64,000 bases of DNA from a virus. Where the stretch lies: positions 1-64,000 of IMG/VR virus record IMGVR_UViG_3300021335_000011. One strand, 5' to 3'. How positions within the stretch are numbered: the first letter of the stretch is position 1; each line of letters starts with the position of its first letter. The position numbers were made by a program, and so were the translations under genes. Positions 23,669-31,924 of the stretch are shown here, piece by piece. The notes below the pieces were generated by a model. It worked only from the letters and a program-made list of their open reading frames with translations. It was not told the origin of the DNA and ran no database searches.

Positions 23669-24546
23669 TGATACCAAATAGCAATATTGATTATTATGGA
23701 GATCAAACTCGATGGTTTATTGGTACAGCTATTGATATTAATGATCCATTAGAAATGGGTAGAGTTAAAGTGCGGGTCTATGGTATTCATAGCTCTGATA
23801 CTGGAGACATACCACTTGGCGCATTACCATGGGCTCAAGTAGTATCTCCTATTACTGAAGGTGGTAGTAGTGGTATAGGTGCAAATACTGGTATAAAACC
23901 GATGGCTCAAGTATATGGCATATTTTTAGATGGTAAAAATTCACAGTTACCATTAATTTTAGGATCTATACCTAAATTTGAGCCTGTGCATATTAATCAA
24001 GTAGAATCGAACTTTTCAAGAGACGAGATTCCTAGTCGACCTGATGGAAGTCCAGCAACTCGCAACGTGATAGCAGCATCTATTATCGATGATGAAAAAT
24101 TAATTGGTAGTGATAATAAAGAAAAGTGTTTTAATTTCTTTATATCAGATGAAGTACCTGAAAGATTTCTATCGCATCAAGCTGCAGGTATTGTAGGTAA
24201 TTTAATTGTAGAGAGTGGCAATACAGTAAATCCACTCGCTAAAAATAAAGGTGAAGGATCATTTGGTATTGCGCAATGGAATCCAGCAACCGAAAGATTA
24301 ACAAATTTATATTCATTTGCCCGAAGAAATAATTTACCACCTGAAAGCTTATATGTACAACTTCAGTATATAATACATGAATTATATAAACATTCATATT
24401 TTGGTTTGGCCAAATTACGGGCCGCAGAAGATGTACAAACTGCATCAAATGTATTTGAACAATATTACGAAAGACCAGCTAAAGGCAGTTCATCTCGAAG
24501 AGTTGCTGCATCAAGAGAACTATTAGCTAAGATGGATACAGTATGA
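23668..24546 (+). CDS. 5: gp5 hub protein with tail lysozyme, lacking the beta-helix
   Basis: A 292-residue, two-domain protein. Residues 1-110 are the gp5 OB-fold (WFIGTAIDINDPLEMGRVKVRVYGIH, LPWAQVV, GIFLDGKNSQLPLILGSIP). After a linker, residues about 145-290 form a phage tail lysozyme-type domain (GIVGNLIVESGN with a candidate catalytic Glu, then GSFGIAQWNPATERL). T4 gp5 (575) uses a T4-lysozyme domain and continues into a triple beta-helix; here the lysozyme type differs and the helix is encoded separately at 26356. The protein digests peptidoglycan during penetration. Confidence 0.85.
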   Translation: MIPNSNIDYYGDQTRWFIGTAIDINDPLEMGRVKVRVYGIHSSDTGDIPLGALPWAQVVSPITEGGSSGIGANTGIKPMAQVYGIFLDGKNSQLPLILGSIPKFEPVHINQVESNFSRDEIPSRPDGSPATRNVIAASIIDDEKLIGSDNKEKCFNFFISDEVPERFLSHQAAGIVGNLIVESGNTVNPLAKNKGEGSFGIAQWNPATERLTNLYSFARRNNLPPESLYVQLQYIIHELYKHSYFGLAKLRAAEDVQTASNVFEQYYERPAKGSSSRRVAASRELLAKMDTV

Positions 24547-25064
24547 CAGTTAATAAAGAAGAAATGAAGGCACAAGCTGCACAGGCTATTAATGCGCTAC
24601 AATCAACAGGTTTACTTCCTGCTGAATCAGCCTTAATTTTAAGTGCAATGGCTACAACAACTATTGAAATCGCTGCTGATCTTGAAGAGAAAGGCGGATT
24701 CAAAAAACTTGGTGCACAAGGCGTAACAGGAGAAACTGTTACTGATGGGCCAATGGTTGCTAGACTTACAAATAATGGGCCAGCAAATATCGAAAAAACA
24801 AATACGAAAGTGCAAAGTCAGTCAGATATTACTGGTAAATCTGGTGGCAACGGGCAACTTACAGTTGCTATTAGTCAAGCTACACCAAAGGCACAAAAGA
24901 AGGTATTAGAAGATGTTGTTAAAGCACCAAAGGATGTTATTGATAAAGTAAACAAAGAAACTTCAACAGCTCCAGATGTTGTAAATGAAGAAATCAAAAA
25001 AGATCCAAAGGCTGAACTAGGTAAGTTTATTAAGGCTGCTAAAAAAGCAGAAAACATTGCATAG
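24543..25064 (+). CDS. hub-region structural protein, unknown
   Basis: A 173-residue protein. A helical Ala-rich N-terminus (QAAQAINALQSTGLLPAES) is followed by a Gly/Thr-rich middle and a Lys/Asp-rich C-terminus. It starts in the gp5 stop (four-base overlap). The next frame (-1) is open from just before its stop into the amidase-like gene, and a run of six A lies at 25041-25046, so the two may be joined by frameshifting. No family recognised. Confidence 0.6.
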   Translation: MTVNKEEMKAQAAQAINALQSTGLLPAESALILSAMATTTIEIAADLEEKGGFKKLGAQGVTGETVTDGPMVARLTNNGPANIEKTNTKVQSQSDITGKSGGNGQLTVAISQATPKAQKKVLEDVVKAPKDVIDKVNKETSTAPDVVNEEIKKDPKAELGKFIKAAKKAENIA

Positions 25065-25126
25065 ATAATCCTATTGGTTCTCAGAATAATGAGCTCGGTT
25101 CTATCGGTGCCAAGTTTGGCAATTTA

Positions 25127-26359
25127 ATGGGAACTCTTGCATCTCTTACTCAAGGCACGGGTTCATTTAAAGAAGTTGGAACAGCTATCGCAGATGTAGG
25201 TTCTGAAGCTACAGATCCGGCAACCGGTGAAAAATTCTATACACAAAATGTTGTTGAGAATAATGGTAATACCAACATTGCTAGATCAGTAACTAAAGGT
25301 TCGTCAATCGGAGATCTTGTTTCATCATTCGAATCAATGAATCTTAATCTACTTGCTAAAGGATTTGCCGGAAGACATACGAATACACGATCATATAAAT
25401 TCGAGCCAATCTCAACTCAAGAAGAATTTGAATTAGAGATTACTAATAGTACTCGAGAACTACAAAATATGGTTATTGGTTGGTTAGGAAATGCTGCAGA
25501 TGTTTCATTTACTGTAAAAGAACTGCATCTTAAATTAGCTAACAGTATACCAACCGATGTTGAAGCTATACAATCAGGTATTCAACATCACTATATACTA
25601 ATGCCTGATGGACAGTTAATACGTGGTCGTCCAATTGGATATGAAATGGGCAGTTTTCATGATGAAGCAATTCGAGTTGGTGCATGTAATATCCAAATTA
25701 TGGCAGGATCTACAGAAAGTAAATCAAATCCAAAATGGAAAAGTTATTATAGCGCCAATAGTATAACTCCTGAACAGTGGGAATCAATTGATATGTTAGT
25801 ACAAAGTTGGTTTAGAACTAAACCAGGTGGGGAAGTATTAACTATACAAGATATTCAAGCTGGTAAACTCGAGCCAGGATTTAGTGGTATTGAGTATGTA
25901 AAGAAATTTAATAAAGAAAGCATATATCAAGATTTTACTGCATTTTCTAATGTGCCACAAAAAAGAACAGATGGTACAACACTTGATGTAAAAACTACTA
26001 CAGCAGAAGTTGCAGAGTCTCCTGCACCAGCTAACGTTCAAGGAGTACCCGATCCAACTGTTCCTACATCATTATCTGATTTGAAAAAGAAAGTTATACC
26101 AGAAAAAGTAGATCCTGCTGCTGATCAAGCAAAATTTGATAAAGCTATTGCTGATATGAAAAATGGTAAAGCAGATCTTGATTCTAAGATAGGAGAAGCA
26201 TCAAAGATAGGTACAGGTTTATTTGGTAATTTTGCAAATAATATTAAAAGCTCGAACAATATATTTGAAGCTGCAGCTAAGACTGCAAGTGGAACGAGAC
26301 AAAAGCTGTTAGATAATGGTTACACGTATGATCCTAAAACAAAAGGTTGGAATAAATGA
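25127..26359 (+). CDS. amidase/PGRP-like baseplate hub protein
   Basis: A 410-residue frame from ATG 25127, which has a poor ribosome-binding site; the frame is open and coding-like back to 25043. The central domain (residues about 85-230) resembles an N-acetylmuramoyl-alanine amidase/PGRP fold: SFTVKELHLKLANSIP, HHYILMPDGQLIRGRPIG, FHDEAIRVGACNIQIMAGS and PEQWESIDMLV. The second half is a linker-rich, helical C-terminus. Lying between lysozyme-gp5 and the spike, it may be a second wall-degrading enzyme or a catalytically altered structural relative. Confidence 0.62.
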   Translation: MGTLASLTQGTGSFKEVGTAIADVGSEATDPATGEKFYTQNVVENNGNTNIARSVTKGSSIGDLVSSFESMNLNLLAKGFAGRHTNTRSYKFEPISTQEEFELEITNSTRELQNMVIGWLGNAADVSFTVKELHLKLANSIPTDVEAIQSGIQHHYILMPDGQLIRGRPIGYEMGSFHDEAIRVGACNIQIMAGSTESKSNPKWKSYYSANSITPEQWESIDMLVQSWFRTKPGGEVLTIQDIQAGKLEPGFSGIEYVKKFNKESIYQDFTAFSNVPQKRTDGTTLDVKTTTAEVAESPAPANVQGVPDPTVPTSLSDLKKKVIPEKVDPAADQAKFDKAIADMKNGKADLDSKIGEASKIGTGLFGNFANNIKSSNNIFEAAAKTASGTRQKLLDNGYTYDPKTKGWNK

Positions 26360-27885
26360 GTTACGAAATAGATTTAGACGAAAATTCTGGCACAATAGAG
26401 AATGATGGTTTTAAAGATCCTAAAAAAGTCTTTCCTCGTAAAGAGTATATGGGTCAAGCTACTACTAACTTTGCAGCCCGTGGTATAAAAAGAAATAATC
26501 TCTATATTGGTGGAGGCCACGTTGCATTAGATTTAGGATTACGTGAAGGTCCAATATCGCAATATCCTCTTAATCAGGTAAGAGAATCTATTAGTGGACA
26601 TGTGACAGAAATTGATGATACTCCAGGTAATGAGCGTATGTTGTTTAAACATAAGACTGGTGCAGGAGTCGAATTCCGTGCTGACGGCACAGTAATTGTT
26701 TCATCAGTCAATAACACAATTAGAGTTTCTGGTGGTGATGAAAAAGTAATTATTGAAGGTAATGGAGAACTTTTCTATAATGGTAATTTAAAATTAAATG
26801 TAGCCGGTGATTTTGATTTAAATGTTGGCGGTAATTATAATATTACTACAGGCGGAGATAAAGTCGAGAATGTTAAAGGTGGTGTACGGCAAACAGTAAC
26901 TAAAAACCTTGAGTCAACTATTATTAAAAATAAAACAGAATATGTAGCAGGAAGTATGTCAGAAACTATATTAAAAGATAAGACTTCTATTACTAAAGGT
27001 GCATCTTCTGAATATGTAGAAGGCAATAAAGAAATCTTTGTAGGATATAAAGATCCTGATGACGGCAGTGGCGATCTCGTTGGAGATTTTATTATTACAA
27101 CTGCAAATACATTTACAACAACATCAGATAATATCAATGTGTTAGCAAGAGATTTAACAGCTGTTGGGGATGAAGGTATTATTGGTGGAACTAATATTAT
27201 TATGCATAACTATAACATGTACACTGGACATTCAATAGATGCTGGTGATAATATTACAGTTCCAACCATTTATAACGATACACAAGTAACAACTGGACAT
27301 ATGAATATTCCTGTTGTATATGGCGATTTGCAGGGTACTGCGCATCAGGCAATTACGGCTGACATAACAAATTCTCAGAATTATGCTGATCCATCTTCTC
27401 CTGGTGGAGGTGTAGGTGCTCCTCAGGGTTACACTGTTACTCAAAATAGTAATGCTGATATACCTGTCGATGCGACAACTCGTGTACTCGATGGAACAAA
27501 TTCAACTACTGCAGTAACACGAGTTGATACTGATGGTGCTGATGCATATTTACATCAAGGCGATTTAGGTATTCGTAATGTACGTATTGATATTAGCGAT
27601 GATTTAAAAGATGCAATTGATAAAACAACTCCCTATGGAAACTTATCATCTCGTAAGCTGAGCACACCCGAGATCAGAGCTAAATTAAGAGATGCAGCAA
27701 ATATGAAAAATACAGACTTCACAACTGCACAAAGTAACGAAGGAAAATTATCTGCATCATATGCAGTTCAAACGCCAGATCCCTTTGAAGTTGGAAGAGC
27801 TATAAATGAAAACGATACCAAAGTACGCGGTGTATATGGCTTTCCAAACGCTAAGGGTGTTGGAGTAAAGACGGTGACAAAGTAA
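26356..27885 (+). CDS. cell-puncturing spike protein, gp5 C-terminal/VgrG-like
   Basis: A 509-residue protein. After an N-terminal region (GGGHVALDLGLREGP) it has LFKHKTGAGVEFRADGTVIVSS and then regular short beta repeats with octad-like spacing (IEGNGELFYNGNLKLNVAGDFDLNVGGNYNI..., split by Gly), typical of the gp5C/VgrG triple beta-helix. This supplies the needle missing from the gp5 gene at 23668. The C-terminal 130 residues (after VDTDGADAYLHQG) are not helical-repeat and may carry a tip. It overlaps the previous gene by four bases. Confidence 0.78.
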   Translation: MSYEIDLDENSGTIENDGFKDPKKVFPRKEYMGQATTNFAARGIKRNNLYIGGGHVALDLGLREGPISQYPLNQVRESISGHVTEIDDTPGNERMLFKHKTGAGVEFRADGTVIVSSVNNTIRVSGGDEKVIIEGNGELFYNGNLKLNVAGDFDLNVGGNYNITTGGDKVENVKGGVRQTVTKNLESTIIKNKTEYVAGSMSETILKDKTSITKGASSEYVEGNKEIFVGYKDPDDGSGDLVGDFIITTANTFTTTSDNINVLARDLTAVGDEGIIGGTNIIMHNYNMYTGHSIDAGDNITVPTIYNDTQVTTGHMNIPVVYGDLQGTAHQAITADITNSQNYADPSSPGGGVGAPQGYTVTQNSNADIPVDATTRVLDGTNSTTAVTRVDTDGADAYLHQGDLGIRNVRIDISDDLKDAIDKTTPYGNLSSRKLSTPEIRAKLRDAANMKNTDFTTAQSNEGKLSASYAVQTPDPFEVGRAINENDTKVRGVYGFPNAKGVGVKTVTK

Positions 27886-28478
27886 TGGCAACTTTTAATA
27901 TTGATCCAGCTTATAATCCAGAACGAGCAGGTAAGATAACTCCGTTTACAAAGCTTGCACCAGGAATTACAATGGCTAAATTTCTTGGTGGATATGGTTC
28001 TGCAGGCAACATGAATCATTTAACTGATGATACTGATAGATTAGAATTAGCTAAAAATTATTCTATACATGCAAGTCTTATGCGTAAGATACAAACAAAT
28101 CAACATACTTTTAATAATCATAGGATGGTTGTAGTAGAAGGTTTATATAAGCCTGCCGATAATGAAGAAATGACTATTGACGATATTAATTTTTTAAAAT
28201 CAAAAGGAAGAGCAGTCGTATATGAACTACGCGGTTTAGATGGTCTTATATCACAAGAGAAAACATTTGACGCTGCAGTTTATCTCAAATCAAATACAGA
28301 GTTTGAAAAACTTATTTTAGGTTATGATAGATTCAATACTGATGGTAGTATGACTACACAATTGACTATTATAACACCTGTTATTATACCGTCATGGGAA
28401 GTAACTTATAAAAATGCATTAGAAACGAGATACAATCATAGCGTTTTAACTACCGGCGAGCTGCAAGAATTATTATAA
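27885..28478 (+). CDS. baseplate-region protein, unknown
   Basis: A 197-residue protein between the spike and gp25, coupled to the spike by a one-base overlap. N-terminal DPAYNPERAGKITPFTKLAPGI, a helical middle (LAKNYSIHASLMRKIQ) and VVYELRGLDGLISQEKTFDAAVYL are visible. No known family. The position suggests a spike-tip, hub or wall-degrading accessory function. A late promoter overlaps its last codons. Confidence 0.6.
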   Translation: MATFNIDPAYNPERAGKITPFTKLAPGITMAKFLGGYGSAGNMNHLTDDTDRLELAKNYSIHASLMRKIQTNQHTFNNHRMVVVEGLYKPADNEEMTIDDINFLKSKGRAVVYELRGLDGLISQEKTFDAAVYLKSNTEFEKLILGYDRFNTDGSMTTQLTIITPVIIPSWEVTYKNALETRYNHSVLTTGELQELL

Positions 28479-28481
28479 ATA
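28474..28481 (+). promoter_or_regulatory. T4-type late promoter of gp25-gp6 operon
   Basis: TATAAATA, 22 bases before the gp25 ATG and overlapping the end of the preceding gene. Confidence 0.7.
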
Positions 28482-28503
28482 GGTCTATTAGTTAGGAAAT
28501 AAG

Positions 28504-28947
28504 ATGGCCAACAGAGCATATTCAATAGAAGATGGTAATACAACTAGAAGAACTATAAATCAGGCGATTGGTAGATCTTATAGTGATATCGATCTAACAT
28601 TTCAGAATAAGCCATCTGGTGACATATATAAAAAATTAGAAGTTGCTGCAGTTAAACAAGCTGTAAAAAATATTCTTATGACTTCAAATTCAGAAAGGCC
28701 ATTTCAACCAGCATTTGGTGCTAATTTAGGTGCAGCATTATTTGAGTTAGATACTGATTATGATCCTGAATTAATGGCAGAATTAATTGCAAGTTCTATT
28801 AAAAGGTATGAACCAAGGGCGAGGGTTCTTAATATTGATTTTACTACATTTCCAGATAGAAACGAATTACGCGCAACAATAAAATTCGAAGTACAAAACG
28901 TCGGTGAAGTTGTATCTCTCGACGTAGATTTAGCGAGGCTTAGATAA
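28504..28947 (+). CDS. 25: baseplate wedge protein gp25
   Basis: A 147-residue GPW/gp25-family protein (T4: 132). The family pattern is clear: YSDIDLTFQNKPSGDIYKKLEVAAVKQAVKNIL, ERPFQPAFGANLGAALFE, SIKRYEPRARVLNI and a final beta pair (RATIKFEV, VVSLDVDL). gp25 has a lysozyme-like name but structurally links the wedge to the sheath. It abuts gp6 directly. Confidence 0.92.
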   Translation: MANRAYSIEDGNTTRRTINQAIGRSYSDIDLTFQNKPSGDIYKKLEVAAVKQAVKNILMTSNSERPFQPAFGANLGAALFELDTDYDPELMAELIASSIKRYEPRARVLNIDFTTFPDRNELRATIKFEVQNVGEVVSLDVDLARLR

Positions 28948-30789
28948 ATGGCTACTACAATTAAATCATCAGATTTAGACTTTGAAAATATTAAAGGAAG
29001 GTTAAAAACCTATTTTCAGGCTAAACCCGAATATGCTGATTATGATTTTAATGCGGCTGGTCTAAATAATATCTTAGACGTTCTAGCCTATAATACTCAT
29101 GTAAATGGACTTACAGCCAACTTTGCATTGAATGAAGCTTTCCTTAATACAGCTCAATTAAGAAGTTCAGTTGTATCTCATGCTGAGGCTTTAGGTTATG
29201 ATGTTCGATCGAAGGTTGCATCACGAGCTTTACTTACAATAACATTCAATTTAACTGGTGTTACAAATAGGCCAACTACTGTTTTAGTTCCTCGCGGATT
29301 AACATTTAGTACACAAATTGATAGTATCTCATATACGTTTAGAACGTTAGAAACGTACACAGCTAGAGATGATGGCACTGGAAATTATACTCTTGAGACT
29401 TCTACTGGATCAACTGATATTCCAGTGTTCGAAGGTAAAGAAATGACAAAAACATTTCTTGTAGGAGAAAAAGAAGAACGTCAGATCTACGTCATACCTG
29501 ATGAAAATATGGATAAATCTACAGCAATTATTGAGGTATACGATACTGCAAGTTCGTCGAACTTTACTAGCTATTCACCAGTAAAAGATGCAGTACGCAT
29601 TACACCTGATTCTGAATTATTTACTATTCGTGAATCACCTAATGGATATTATGAAGTAAACTTCGGTGATGGTATTTCTTTTGGTAAATCACCAGAACCT
29701 GGTAATAAAATTGTTATTACTTATCTCTCATCTGGTGGACCAACTGGTAACGATGGCGCAGTATTTACACCTACTAGCACTGTCACTGTATTAGGGGTTG
29801 TGTATCCTACATCTTGTGTAACAGTATCAGTATCAACGGGTGGGGCTGAAAAGCAATCAATTGAATCAATTAAAAACTTAGCACCATATGCATATGCTAC
29901 ACAACAACGACTAGTTACATCGCTTGATTACAAAGCTACAATACAAAGTAATTATACAGATATTAAAGATGTGACTGTATGGAGCGGAGATCAAAACGTA
30001 CCGATTGATTATGGCGCAGCGTATGTCTCTATTAAATATAGTACTGGAACACCACAAAGCACAAAGACACAAATACAAAATAGCATTGTAAATAACTTTA
30101 CAGACAATCTATCAGTGATGTCTATTACTACTAAATTTGTTGAACCTATTGAAGTATTTTTAGAATTAAATACTGTGTTTAACTTTGATCCTGCATTAAC
30201 TGGAAGAACTTTGGCTTCTGTGGAACAAGATATATACAATTTCCAAACTAGTTATTTCGCAAATAATCTAGGAACATTTGATGCTGTTTTCCGTAGATCA
30301 AATATGCTCACAGAAATTGATGCATTTAATGCTGCAATCTTGTCATCTCGATCTGATGTACGGGCGCAATTAAGATTTGTTCCTACAGTAGGTCAAGTTA
30401 CATCTCATCAACTTAAATTCCCTATGCGTATTGCAGATCCCGATGATGTTGAAGCTCAAATAATTAGTGACACATTCCAGTTTAGAGGAGTAGTTGCTCA
30501 GCTACGTAATAAATTAAGTGATACAAAATTGCAAATATATGATCTTTCTGGTAATGTACTTGCTGATAACGTTGGCCAATATAATGCTGCAACAGGCGTA
30601 GTATCTATTATTGGATTTAATCCGCAAAAGCTTTTATTTGGATATAACTATATTAAAGTATCTGTTTATCCAGAGAATCAAAGCTTTGTAAAACCGCTAC
30701 GTAACTATGTTCTTGGCCTTGATCCTAATAATTCTTCTGCATCTGCAATTATTGATAGACAAACAACGACACTTGAAGTTGATAACTAA
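28948..30789 (+). CDS. 6: baseplate wedge protein gp6
   Basis: A 613-residue homologue of T4 gp6 (660). The N-terminus has SSDLDFENIKGRLKTYFQ, then NNILDVLAYNTHVNGLTANFALNEAFL and LRSSVVSHAEALGY, the Baseplate_J-like opening. Later segments include YYEVNFGDGISFGK and the C-terminal LRFVPTVGQVTSHQLKFPMRI. gp6 forms the continuous inner ring of the baseplate. Overlaps the next gene by one base. Confidence 0.92.
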   Translation: MATTIKSSDLDFENIKGRLKTYFQAKPEYADYDFNAAGLNNILDVLAYNTHVNGLTANFALNEAFLNTAQLRSSVVSHAEALGYDVRSKVASRALLTITFNLTGVTNRPTTVLVPRGLTFSTQIDSISYTFRTLETYTARDDGTGNYTLETSTGSTDIPVFEGKEMTKTFLVGEKEERQIYVIPDENMDKSTAIIEVYDTASSSNFTSYSPVKDAVRITPDSELFTIRESPNGYYEVNFGDGISFGKSPEPGNKIVITYLSSGGPTGNDGAVFTPTSTVTVLGVVYPTSCVTVSVSTGGAEKQSIESIKNLAPYAYATQQRLVTSLDYKATIQSNYTDIKDVTVWSGDQNVPIDYGAAYVSIKYSTGTPQSTKTQIQNSIVNNFTDNLSVMSITTKFVEPIEVFLELNTVFNFDPALTGRTLASVEQDIYNFQTSYFANNLGTFDAVFRRSNMLTEIDAFNAAILSSRSDVRAQLRFVPTVGQVTSHQLKFPMRIADPDDVEAQIISDTFQFRGVVAQLRNKLSDTKLQIYDLSGNVLADNVGQYNAATGVVSIIGFNPQKLLFGYNYIKVSVYPENQSFVKPLRNYVLGLDPNNSSASAIIDRQTTTLEVDN

Positions 30790-31874
30790 TGGCATCTAAC
30801 GAATCCCAAAAACACTACGATAGGATTGGTATCAATTTTAGGCGTGGTCTTATAGATGAAGTATTACCTGAATATTTCCTCGAAGACTATCCTAATTTAG
30901 TTACATTTCTAGAAGGTTACTACGAGTTTTTAGATTCAGATACTAACTTTGATGGGATTATACACGAACTTAATACGATTAAAGATGTTGAAGATGCAAG
31001 CCTAGCTCGTCTTGATCAGATGTTTGATACCCTTGCCCTTGGAATATCAGCTGGTCGGTTTAAGTTTCCTCGTGAAGCTATACGAAACTTTGGTAATTTT
31101 TTTAGAGTTAAAGGATCCCAATATTCTGGTGAAGGTTTCTTTAGAGCTTTCTTTGATGCTGAAGTCGAAATTAAATTTCCTAAAGATGAATTATTTAATG
31201 TAGGCGAATCTTTTATTGGTACTGAATACAATAAAAGAATTCAAGACGGTGGCGTGTATCAAATATTTTCTATTCTTATCAAAGGTCCTTTATCATTTAA
31301 AGATTGGGAACAGTTGTGGAGAAAGTATGTCCATCCTACTGGATTCCATCTTGCCAATGAGGTATCAATTGAAGGCATAGATACCATTAAAATGGTGACT
31401 GATGAATCTATACCAGATCCATTTAAAAATATTTTCTTTGTTATTGACAGCGCTGCAGCAATTCAAATTCATAGTCCGCCTCAGGCCCAAGGCGAAGTAT
31501 CTCATCTTAATAATACCAGTTATGGACCTAAAGCTCTTATTCAAAATAAGTTTCTTATCAATGATCCGCAGTTTAGAACAAATCCATATCGACTTATTAA
31601 TATGTTTGCAGATTCTGATGCTGCAGTTGCGGTTGGTAGTAAGCTATACCCAACAATTCAAGATGTTATGGGTGTTTATAAGAATCTTAAAGAATGGTCA
31701 GATTGGGGTGTAACTTATGATAACCTCGATTCGGCTACTGTAGCTATTACGTTTGATAATACTTTTGAAACATATGATATGAGAAAGTTCGATACATATA
31801 GAAGAATATATATCGAAGAAGATTACGTAGCCCGCGGTTACCACGTAGATAATAAACTACCGTCAAATGTCTAA
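30789..31874 (+). CDS. baseplate wedge-region structural protein (gp7 position)
   Basis: A 361-residue protein. Conserved-looking segments are RRGLIDEVLPEYFLEDYPNLVTFLEGYYEFL at the start, FGNFFRVKGSQYSGEGFFRAFF near residue 110, and KDWEQLWRKYVHPTGFHLANEV. I associate this pattern with baseplate proteins of marine T4-like phages lying after gp6. It is much shorter than T4 gp7 (1032), so gp7 identity is positional only. Confidence 0.6.
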   Translation: MASNESQKHYDRIGINFRRGLIDEVLPEYFLEDYPNLVTFLEGYYEFLDSDTNFDGIIHELNTIKDVEDASLARLDQMFDTLALGISAGRFKFPREAIRNFGNFFRVKGSQYSGEGFFRAFFDAEVEIKFPKDELFNVGESFIGTEYNKRIQDGGVYQIFSILIKGPLSFKDWEQLWRKYVHPTGFHLANEVSIEGIDTIKMVTDESIPDPFKNIFFVIDSAAAIQIHSPPQAQGEVSHLNNTSYGPKALIQNKFLINDPQFRTNPYRLINMFADSDAAVAVGSKLYPTIQDVMGVYKNLKEWSDWGVTYDNLDSATVAITFDNTFETYDMRKFDTYRRIYIEEDYVARGYHVDNKLPSNV

Positions 31875-31891
31875 TTAATTAGATCAACTTA

Positions 31892-31899
31892 TATAAATA
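31892..31899 (+). promoter_or_regulatory. T4-type late promoter of fibre/gp8 operon
   Basis: TATAAATA, 25 bases before the ATG at 31925, in a 50-base intergenic gap. Confidence 0.72.
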
Positions 31900-31924
31900 A
31901 GAATAATCGATTTGTAGGAAAAAA

